A stretch of 64,000 bases of DNA, from positions 12,813 to 76,812 of the forward strand of contig BQKZ01002589.1 of assembly GCA_036244855.1 (NCBI GenBank). The letters run 5' to 3'. The stretch comes from Temnopleurus reevesii. Its lineage: Eukaryota; Echinodermata; Echinoidea; Temnopleuroida; Temnopleuridae. Made by a program: the position numbers and the translations under genes. Shown one piece after another: positions 1 to 10,400 of this stretch. The notes under the pieces are model-generated. The model searched no databases and was not told where the DNA came from. It was given only the letters and a program-made list of their open reading frames with translations. Every line of letters begins with the position of its first letter. Position 1 is the stretch's first letter.

Positions 1-34
1 CTATTTTAACTGGGCTTTTTCAGACCAAGTTTAT

Positions 35-1730
35 ACTGGGGGGAGGGGGGGGGGGGCAATTTGATCCCCTTCAGATCTCGGTCATGGATTGCGCAAGCGC
101 CGCAAAATTTCGCACACGCATAGAGCAAAGTGTTAACTACAAGACCGTATGGTTTGATTTTCCGAAAATTCCTGATTTCTATTTTTAAATGAAGTATGCA
201 AATTTATGGATGAAATCACATTTTCTGCTCTATTTCCCTCAATAAAGTACCTAGAAGGCTCATTTTTGGTGTGAATATTCTTTATATCATTCCCCGTGAC
301 ACTACTTGAAAAAAAAATTGATACGACAATACATTTCTTATGTTTTATAATGTTTTATGAATTTCTTATGTATTTCTTTTTTTTTCAACCCTTTTTTCTA
401 TTGTTTTTCTTATGAAATTTATTGCAGAACATCTATGAAGCATTTTTGGGCTGAAATGAATTAGATTCAGCCCATAAAACAAACCATAACTACATCTTTA
501 TGAATTCTGACTGAAATCACAATTTACATCGACTTTGTACACAAATTCACGTTTTTGAGCCATTTTCGGTCTGACATGCATGGACAAAAAGGGGCGCGGC
601 GACATAACTAAATGCCCGATTTTCGCGAAAACGGTCTTAAAGTCCTCAGCTTGACCGAATTCGCACATGCCTACATTATGCCTCAATCGAGAACTAAGTT
701 GACGGAGAATACAGATACAGATGATTGACAATCACATTCAACTTCGCTATAGCACAAATTCATGTCAAATTCTTTTGTCCACCCCCTCCAAAACACGGCC
801 GGGATCAATAACTCTGCGGGGAGGAAAAACTTGATGACGACATGTTATGTGCCGCTGTCTTGATTCACTTCAGTAATTTATGCAGTTTACTATGTATATG
901 ACGAAAATAGTCCCTACATTGATGAACAAAATCGCCAAGAACACATAAATTAAAGCTCGTATGTGTCTGAAAATTGAAGAAGGATGAGCTCAGATAGTGA
1001 AAGAGTTGGTATACATAACATTTATGATATTCCGTCAAATAGAATTCCTTAAAACGTGATTTAAATTGTAAAATTTGATTTTCACCGTTGAAACGAGCCG
1101 TCGTAATTTATTCAGGGCAGAAATGACAGAGCAAGATAATATGTCAAGAATGTAAAGTACACAATGAAGCGATTGTGATGAATAGCGCATATAAGCATGA
1201 CAAGTGGGGGCTGAATAGAATTCCTAGGATGCGCAGATTCAACGAACAATGGTAGTGCTGATTGGTGAATAAATTAGCGATACCGGCAAAATCTGTTGAA
1301 AAGTGATCGCATTATTAGACGTTTTTGGCCTGATTTATGCAATACAATTGATAGGATGTGCATAAAACTATACCCAGGTCTATCTTGGGTGATTTTATGC
1401 ATCGATGTAAGATCTATTTTTGTCCGGTACATAAGTAAACTGTGTAAGTCAATGAAGTGAAAAGAGACAACGGCACACAACATGTCGTCATCACCATTGT
1501 GATCACATTTCCACCCCCTGCATTGCTACCATCTTGGGAGGGGGCGGACAAATAATATTGAGTGCTTTTTATTATGGTAACGAGAGAGAATTCGACCTTC
1601 AGTCATCTGTATTCATGATATATGTATATCAAGCCCTCGATTAAAGCCTGGTTGATTTTCGCGGAGCGATCGCGAAATTTGTCGAGGGGGGGGGCCGGGG
1701 GAGTCAAATTGCCCCCCCCCCCCCAGTTGG
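35..1730. mobile_element. Possible non-autonomous element with G-rich terminal inverted repeats
   Basis: At about 35-110 the + strand reads ACTGGGGGG...GGGCAATTTGA and then a GCGC-rich stretch. At about 1640-1730 the minus strand reads AACTGGG...GGGCAATTTGAC and a related GC-rich stretch. This looks like inverted termini of roughly 75-90 bp around a 1.5 kb interior with no long open frame. Target duplication was not identified, and the G runs make the alignment approximate. Confidence 0.4.
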
Positions 1731-2467
1731 AATTGGGTAAGAAGAAGAGTCTACCCAAAAATAATATTTTTTTTTAACAGAAGCATAAACAAATTTGAAG
1801 AAAATTGGACAAGTAATACAAAAGTTTTATTTTTTTTTCAGATTTGAAAAAATTGGTAAATCACTGGAAATTTCCAGAGACGTTGCCAATTTGATGACAT
1901 CATGGGTGCACAACTAACCAGGGTTTCCATTATAAATAAGGTGGAAAATTCATCATTTTTACAGAAAGTTTCAACATTTTTATGAATGTAAACATGCAAA
2001 TAGTGGATCTATATATCTATCATAAAGATATTCTATGGTTAAAGTTTTGAGGAAATCATATTTTTGGGGAAAAAAGTAACATTTTATGACATTGATATGA
2101 ATGTAATAAATGGTCAGTTGTTAACGTATGACGTCATCAGTTCCCAATTTGTCTAAAATATACAATAATTCATAACTTTCTTATTAGTTATCCAATTTTT
2201 CTCATACTTTGTTTGTTCTGAATGAATTGTCAAAATACATAATCCTTTTACACGCAATTAACCCTATGACGTGTATTAGCGAATGGACCTTCTCAATAGG
2301 CTGAGCAGGCCATATATCCATTAATGCTATTGTGTTACCTGGGAAAGAATGAATCAGGGATTCCCTGGATGAATAGATCTCTGCTCGCTCTGCCGTGTCT
2401 GTGTCCCATGAATAGAAGGAATGTTAATGTGAGCCTAACGGTTTGTGCTTCAACATTATTAGGGATC
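1731..2467. other. Non-coding stretch, nothing recognised
   Basis: AT-rich sequence with homopolymer runs. No long open frame, RNA gene or repeat that I can name on either strand. Confidence 0.5.
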
Positions 2468-2605
2468 TTTAGCAAAGAATACGGGAGGGCCGATCACAAC
2501 GTTAGCTCTAGGGTCAGTTTCAGAAGGGTGCACCAACACAACGCTACTTCTGGAATGGACCTTAGAGCCAACGTTGTGATCGGCTCTCCCGTCTTCTTTG
2601 CTAAA
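2468..2605. repeat. Foldback inverted repeat, 48-bp arms
   Basis: Left arm 2468-2515 (starts TTTAGCAAAGAA) and right arm 2558-2605 are imperfect reverse complements with about five mismatches, around a 42-bp spacer that contains a further short inverted pair (CAGAAG / CTTCTG). RNA from either strand would form a long hairpin. It could be a MITE relic or a hairpin RNA source. No target duplication was clear. Confidence 0.75.
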
Positions 2606-2793
2606 AGTCACTATCGCCCATCCCACTCGCTCTATGTGTATTAGCAAGGGGGGGGGGGTTGTCAAATGTGCACCAAGGGGTAACAATGGGATAGGTAAAC
2701 TGTATCACGTAATCCCATGAGTAAGGGTAACCTTTGGCAACAAGCACGCTGGTATCTCTTTGGGCAACAGATAATTGACAACTCAGCGGTAAG

Positions 2794-4481
2794 AGATATC
2801 TCTAAAAGATGTCCTGTCTCAATCTTGTCTCTGCTTTGAGCAACTAGCCCCAGATCACAATCAACAGCAAAGATGCCAATCATTCTAGAGTATAGATGCG
2901 GTTTATGCTCGAAAAGATGTCCTGTCTCAATCTTGTCTCTGCTTTGAGCAACTAGCCCCAGATCACAATCAACAGCAAAGATGCCAATTATTATTACTGG
3001 TTGATACATGTGGCTAGGAGGGTGGTTATATTTGTCATGTTTGTTCTCTCTTGTGTTCAGCTTCGTTGTATTATTCACATTTTAATTTTTTCCTTTTTGC
3101 ACATTCTGGAATGGTTGCCATCTCTGCAACAATTATACAATTTGTAACACTCACTCTCAAACATGATAGCTATGACACAGATATATCAAATACAGGTTCA
3201 AAGATCCGTAGTCCCATTTAATGCAAAAGTTATTACCCTTGCAGGGTTTTTTATTCATATTTCAAATGGTTATCTCAAACCCATTTCTTATACAGAATTA
3301 CGTTCCACTTTATCCCCATAAAAGCTATCTATTCTATTTTGTACTAAATGTGGCAAATATATGTTACTGCATTTTGAGAACATATAGATTCGTAGATTCT
3401 ACAAACCAGCTGTATAATGCTATATTTCCATAACTTTTTCATGAACTAAATTAGTAAGCTCAACTATAGAAAACAAGAAATAAGGTTATACACAATTTGA
3501 ATCTCAATTGCTTTAATTTTCTATCCAACAAGCATTGCGTTTGTTCTACGTAATGACGATCACATACCAAAAAGAAGCTGTTCATTGTAACGAATTCAAC
3601 ATTAATGCTGTTTTAATATATATTCACAGTAAAAAAAAAAAAATCTACACAAATAGCAATTAATCACTCTTTTCAGCCATCTATACTACTTAACAAAAAT
3701 GATACTTCCAATAAGATCATATGGAGATACTTTGCACAAAGTATATCTGTTATTTTACGTCAATTGTTTCAATACTTACACCTCACCGAGACGACATACC
3801 ATATAAACATGAATATCAATTGTTATTGCTTTGTTGATTTCTAATCTATCGCTTGTTGTAGTATAAATGTATCCCCACAATTTGTTTGAACACTTAACGG
3901 GAAGAAAGTGCTACAAATACAGGTAGTACTGAGTTCCAAAGCAAATCCCAAATGACATAAGATACTTAGGTGAAAAAAAAAACAGAAACAGAACCAGAAC
4001 ATAAAACACATTACAAATGTATGACAAACAAATTATTACACATAACACATATTTTTCTTACATTTCAGAAATGTCATATTCTTATTCAATCTTACTTTTC
4101 ATTCACATGATTATATACATAGTAAGTTGCAAGTTGTTTCTTTGTATTATTAAAAATTCAGTCTCAATTCTTTTTCTGAAAATTTACAAAAATGCTAATA
4201 TTTTTGTATCAAAATTAGAATTAAGAAGTACTTTCCTATCTTTAATTGGTTTGCTTTGTAAAAATATTCACGATTCTATGCTTAATAGTTCGTTCTTTTG
4301 AGTTTGTCAAATAATGTAATTATAACAAGCAACATGTCAAAAAGGTATACAAATATGAATACAATATATTTAAGTAGTATCATAGGATTTAAATTCTAAT
4401 TCAGCTTCAAAATACTAAAATACATATTTCTGCTTTGCAGAGCATAATATAAATAAACACACTTTTGCATTTTACATATAC
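2794..4481. repeat. 1,688-bp block, copy 1 (assembly duplication)
   Basis: Matches 4483-6170 at constant offset 1689, so there is no net length difference. I saw only four substitutions (three near 3199-3216 and one near 4442). It ends exactly where the MITE starts in copy 2, and a single N separates the copies. No gene recognised inside. It may be distal 3' UTR or intergenic. Confidence 0.9.
2804..2988. repeat. Direct repeat, two 77-bp units with period 108 bp
   Basis: Units at 2804-2880 and 2912-2988 appear identical by eye, separated by a 31-bp spacer. The period is a multiple of three, so a minus-strand frame stays open across both. The same pair recurs at offset +1689 in the second block (near 4493-4677). 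Identity of the unit is unknown. Confidence 0.8.
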
Positions 4482-4482
4482 N
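4482..4482. other. Single-N assembly joint
   Basis: One unknown base between two near-identical 1,688-bp blocks. The same kind of joint is at 21039. It marks an artificial merge of overlapping contigs or haplotypes rather than a sequenced junction. Confidence 0.9.
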
Positions 4483-6170
4483 AGATATCTCTAAAAGATG
4501 TCCTGTCTCAATCTTGTCTCTGCTTTGAGCAACTAGCCCCAGATCACAATCAACAGCAAAGATGCCAATCATTCTAGAGTATAGATGCGGTTTATGCTCG
4601 AAAAGATGTCCTGTCTCAATCTTGTCTCTGCTTTGAGCAACTAGCCCCAGATCACAATCAACAGCAAAGATGCCAATTATTATTACTGGTTGATACATGT
4701 GGCTAGGAGGGTGGTTATATTTGTCATGTTTGTTCTCTCTTGTGTTCAGCTTCGTTGTATTATTCACATTTTAATTTTTTCCTTTTTGCACATTCTGGAA
4801 TGGTTGCCATCTCTGCAACAATTATACAATTTGTAACACTCACTCTCAAACATGATAGCTATGACACAGATATATCAAGTACAGATTCAAAGATCCATAG
4901 TCCCATTTAATGCAAAAGTTATTACCCTTGCAGGGTTTTTTATTCATATTTCAAATGGTTATCTCAAACCCATTTCTTATACAGAATTACGTTCCACTTT
5001 ATCCCCATAAAAGCTATCTATTCTATTTTGTACTAAATGTGGCAAATATATGTTACTGCATTTTGAGAACATATAGATTCGTAGATTCTACAAACCAGCT
5101 GTATAATGCTATATTTCCATAACTTTTTCATGAACTAAATTAGTAAGCTCAACTATAGAAAACAAGAAATAAGGTTATACACAATTTGAATCTCAATTGC
5201 TTTAATTTTCTATCCAACAAGCATTGCGTTTGTTCTACGTAATGACGATCACATACCAAAAAGAAGCTGTTCATTGTAACGAATTCAACATTAATGCTGT
5301 TTTAATATATATTCACAGTAAAAAAAAAAAAATCTACACAAATAGCAATTAATCACTCTTTTCAGCCATCTATACTACTTAACAAAAATGATACTTCCAA
5401 TAAGATCATATGGAGATACTTTGCACAAAGTATATCTGTTATTTTACGTCAATTGTTTCAATACTTACACCTCACCGAGACGACATACCATATAAACATG
5501 AATATCAATTGTTATTGCTTTGTTGATTTCTAATCTATCGCTTGTTGTAGTATAAATGTATCCCCACAATTTGTTTGAACACTTAACGGGAAGAAAGTGC
5601 TACAAATACAGGTAGTACTGAGTTCCAAAGCAAATCCCAAATGACATAAGATACTTAGGTGAAAAAAAAAACAGAAACAGAACCAGAACATAAAACACAT
5701 TACAAATGTATGACAAACAAATTATTACACATAACACATATTTTTCTTACATTTCAGAAATGTCATATTCTTATTCAATCTTACTTTTCATTCACATGAT
5801 TATATACATAGTAAGTTGCAAGTTGTTTCTTTGTATTATTAAAAATTCAGTCTCAATTCTTTTTCTGAAAATTTACAAAAATGCTAATATTTTTGTATCA
5901 AAATTAGAATTAAGAAGTACTTTCCTATCTTTAATTGGTTTGCTTTGTAAAAATATTCACGATTCTATGCTTAATAGTTCGTTCTTTTGAGTTTGTCAAA
6001 TAATGTAATTATAACAAGCAACATGTCAAAAAGGTATACAAATATGAATACAATATATTTAAGTAGTATCATAGGATTTAAATTCTAATTCAGCTTCAAA
6101 ATACTAAAATACATATTTCTGCTTTGCAGAGAATAATATAAATAAACACACTTTTGCATTTTACATATAC
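4483..6170. repeat. 1,688-bp block, copy 2 (assembly duplication)
   Basis: Second copy of 2794-4481, continuous with the filamin 3' side. It contains a minus-strand AATAAA at 4939-4944, which could serve as a distal poly(A) signal, and two copies of a 77-bp unit. Small open frames inside are identical in both copies and show no recognisable domain. Confidence 0.9.
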
Positions 6171-6344
6171 AGTCTAACCTCGTTATAACGAGGACGTTGG
6201 GACCAGAGTAATTACCTCTTTATATTGAAACCTTGTTATATCAGGGTCAAAATACAATAAAATACAAAGAGATGGAACCAGGAAAATTACCTTGTTATAA
6301 CGAGAGCTCGTTATATCAGTGCTCTTTATAACGAGGTTTGACTG
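6170..6344. mobile_element. MITE of Tc1/mariner (pogo/Tigger-like) type
   Basis: A 175-bp element with terminal inverted repeats: CAGTCTAACCTCGTTATAA on the left and CAGTCAAACCTCGTTATAA as reverse complement of the right end, flanked on both sides by TA (6168-6169 and 6345-6346). TA target duplication with CAGT-starting ends is typical of pogo/Tigger-like MITEs. The interior has further degenerate copies of the GTTATAACGAG motif. No coding capacity. Confidence 0.85.
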
Positions 6345-6345
6345 T

Positions 6346-7300
6346 ATTCAAGCAATTTAGTAGGCTGGGCCGTTACCATTTCTTGATATAAGTAGCAAAT
6401 CTAATTGTTTGAACAATCTTGTTTGAGTTGTGCATCTGGCAATAATTTGTAACTTGTGTCAAATTTTTAAGAGTCATCTACTACAGCCTACATTGCAGGG
6501 CATTATAAATATATATATATATATATGTTCTAAACTATCTTGGTTTGGCTAAGTGCATGTTTATCTATTTCAAAACACCCTTTTGAAAGACTACTTCACT
6601 CTGCAAACAAAATTTTTCTTTTTACATTGCAAATATCTACATTAGTCATAACTATCAAGGGTTAATATCCGTCTTTAATTTATAGTCTTTAAGCAACATA
6701 AAAATACAACTTCAACATATATCATTTCATATCAGGTAACACGTAACATTATTTTCCCAAAGAAACTTTTATGAACTCGGTGATGTACACATATCATAAT
6801 CCTGTTCATTATCTATGTTAGGATTTCTATATTGACAAGTCCACATGACAAGTTTATATTCAACAAGAAAATACATTAGAAAATATCAAACATTTCACAT
6901 TCAAAGCTGGAAGCTAAAACAAGAAAACAGGTTGGAAGAAAATTGGCATCAGAAGTAATAAGCTAAACCTTCCATCAAAGGAAATGAGCTTAATTCATTA
7001 TACAACCCATTTTCTCATTTACATATGATGCACCATATGGTGGAAGAGAAATAAAATATAGAGTAATTTCGATAACTTAAAACAGAGCAGCTGGCAGTTT
7101 CTTCTTTTTGCCGGTCTGTTGACCATCGTCTGTCTATTTTCGAGCTTAATTTCAATTTTTATCCAAAAAGGATATAATACAAATCGATGCATCGCAACAT
7201 TGCATATGTATTGTGAGGAGGAAGAAATTAATGCTGTTCTTCCCATCCGCACGCTACCGGAGCCGAAATGCTAGCCGTGTTGGCATGATGATGTGGTCAT
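6346..7300 (-). other. Probable filamin 3' UTR, first part
   Basis: AT-rich sequence directly after the filamin stop, without further coding signal. I see no AATAAA on the minus strand here. An ATTAAA variant lies at 6674-6679 and the first AATAAA downstream is at 4939-4944 (equivalent 3250-3255 in the duplicated block). The real cleavage site is therefore unknown and the UTR may be 0.6 kb or above 2 kb. An (AT)n run sits near 6508-6526. Confidence 0.5.
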
Positions 7301-7488
7301 CTAGGCGCACTCGATGTTGAATGGACTGCCTGGTATGTGGTCATTGCCCCATTTGACCATCAAGACGTAATGACCCTTTTCCTTGAGAAGATAGGTCACA
7401 GTGTATCGTTGACCGAACGTGTGTTTCACAAGGATCTCTTCACATGGTGTTTTAGGTCCAGCGATACCAACAACCAACATGTTGTTAC
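7301..7488 (-). CDS. FLN: Filamin exon v35: repeat 24 dimerisation domain and stop codon
   Basis: Residues 2262-2322 and the TAG stop at 7303-7301. Reads [40 protein letters not shown] and [12 protein letters not shown]. NNMLxVG, [13 protein letters not shown] and YLLKxKGxY are almost invariant in repeat 24, which mediates filamin homodimerisation. The terminus is the family's usual length, so the 3' end of the coding region is complete. Confidence 0.97.
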
Positions 7489-10400
7489 CTGAAAATAGTA
7501 CAAATATTTACAATCAAATCATTAAAAAATGCTAAGAATTGGAATTTCAATGCTTAGATATTTTAGTGATTATCATTTTATAAAGTTGTAAATCATTACC
7601 ATTGTTATTATTTCACGATAATTGCTATGGTATTTCATAAAGCATTATCTTCCACTCCACCTTCAATTGCCTTAATGATGGTATACAAAACTTTGCATAA
7701 GATAAGGTTCCCTCTGATTTTAAGAAATATCAAATATGTGCATTGTCACTTCAATAAAAGCTCTGAGAATTAAAGACGATTTCCTTAGCTGATAAAAGTG
7801 TATAATATGTACACCGAATATTCAACATATACTGTAAATTGCTAATAAGGTGCAAAAGTATATCAGGAGGAGGAACTAGCTCATATAAGTTGAGTTCCAA
7901 ATTGAAGTATATTTTTAGATAAGAGTACAATCTCTTGGAGGGGGGGGGGGGGGAGGGGAGAGAGAGAGAGAAGAAACAAAGCATGCGAATTTTGGCATGA
8001 AAATGGTACACACCTGCATCTGAACAGTTCACTTGGAATTGACTCTTCTTGTTCAAGAATGATTTCTTAAGTCCCATCCCGCTGGACACAACCTTGCTAG
8101 CGTCAGATGTGAAGACAGGTGCTTGGAAACCGGTGGTAGTGGTTGTCTTGACGATTGTTTCGACCATGACCTGTGCTGTCTCTACGCTGCCTGCTTTACC
8201 TCCCTTAGCAGAACCTGGAAGATCAGTGGAAAACAAAGCGATTATGAAAATGGATGTATTTAAAATCCAACCCCTAGTCACATTTCAGACCAGATTTGTC
8301 ATTGTGGTACATTCTGCTTAATGCCATGCTCGTTAAAACAACTGGTAATCCCCAAAAAAGGCTGAAAATAATTATGTATTAAGATAGAATGTAATTTGAA
8401 TTTGCTCATTTATTGAAATAAAATTAAATTTTTAAACTTTTAATAATTAAAATTTGTCTTTTTTGCATACATTGAAAAAGATATTGAAAAGAAAAATACA
8501 AGGGCAATTCATAAAATAACAAGATACATAAGGAATTGATTTTAATCAAAATTTCCCATATTTTTAAAGTGTTAAAAAATTAAAGTAACACTTTGCTTTT
8601 AAAACAAGGTGAATTTCTTTGTAAGATGATTGTACTTACAAATTGTACTTACATTTGATTTGACCCTAATATTAAAAGCTTTCAATATAAAAGAGTGCAT
8701 TTTTTCTGGTCTGAAGAAACTCATTATAGCAAGGTTCCATGTGTTTCTTTAAAGATATTGGAAGATTGAAGAGTTATTGAGAATGCCATTTTTTCTAGCA
8801 AGCATTAGATGATTACCTGTGATCTTGGCCTTGAAGGGACTGCCAGTGATGTGAGTGGGTCCACCATACTTGATAGTTATCATGTATTCACCAGGGTGAC
8901 TCGGGACATACACACACTTGTAACCTTCACCGATCTCTGTCACATCCATCTTCACCTTTGATGGTCCATCGATCTGGATGCCCAACGTACCAGCTCCTGC
9001 TCCACAGGTATTCACGATGAACTCGCACTTCTCGCCTGATTAATAAAAGCAATAAAAACAACAATTTTAATCATCTTTGCCTCCAGCACCAAGTAAAGCG
9101 GTAAATGCAAAGAAAACAAACCTTTTGCTTGTTACATAGAGATATAATGAATTTCACAATACATTGTATACGGTCAACAATTGCATTGTAATTGTATCTT
9201 TTAAAGCGAGAGAGAGCCAAAGAAACAAGTTTGGGAAATATCTTGAAGGTTTCTTCAATGTAAACATATTAGCTAATTGCACCCAATCCCTACAATGAAG
9301 GATAATATTTGTTCCAAATACATTACCAATAAAGTGCATTTTCAACATAGAACAAGAAATGAATCTCCCATTTGTATACTTTCCATATAATCTGCATAGG
9401 AAAGGCTTCCAAAGCATAAAGTCTCAAAGATACAATCATCGAAATTGCCTTCTGTAGCCCAAGCAGTGTGCTCAGATGTATACTACACTTGCAAATACGA
9501 AATGTGCTACGTTCCAAAGCACTAACATTTGCATAATAATCTGCTAACCTCTGAAAAGAAACAGCGAAAAAGTCTCCTTTGTGAAGTGGGTAATTTTTTT
9601 TTAAACCAATTCCTTTGTGTTTGCTGCTCACTGTGCAAAAAGAAGCATACAGCTGTGACATGACAAATCATAGGGGGTGTTGCTCAAAAGTTGCAATTGA
9701 TCACAAGTAGCAGTTGATCGGAACGCGCCAATCAAAATCATTGTTTTATGCGCGTCTTGTTAAATGCGCATACCGCGCGCTAATGAAAATGCGCATTACA
9801 ATTTTCAAAGTTGCAGTTGATTTGCAGTTGATTTGCAGTTGATTTTGAGCAACACCCCATAAGAAATGGATGAATAGAATGAGACCTACCTGTCTTTCCT
9901 CTCTCCAATCCTTCTCCGTATGCATGTACATGTCCTGGGTCTCCAACCTCCTCCACTGTACCAACCCTAATCCTGAATGGACTGCCTGGGATTGGAGAAT
10001 CCTTGAAGAATACCTCAACATTGTGGATACCATTCTCGCTTGGAAGGAAGCGCACAGCGTAGTTCTCTGCAAGATACGAACAATAGATATCAAGTGAATT
10101 GAAAGGAAAGGAGAGGATGGGGATGGTGAATTGAGGATCACATTCTTACTTGGAAGGAAGAGAGTGGCATTCTCTGTAAGATTCAAACAATAGATATCAA
10201 ATGAATGGAAGGGAGGGAGAGAAAGAGAAAGAAAGAGAGAGAGAGAGAGGGGTGGTAGGGGGGAGGGGGTAATCAGTAATCATAAGTAAATTAAGATAAA
10301 TATTGATATACCTTTATCATGCACTTGGTTTGTATCAACAGTGGATGGAAGGTAACCAGAGTGACAGTCACAAAAAGGAAAAATAAATTGACCATTGTTC

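Noticed and set aside
2324..2644. 106-codon plus-strand frame.
   Set aside because: It runs through both arms of the foldback hairpin, which explains the repeated peptide text. No domain seen.
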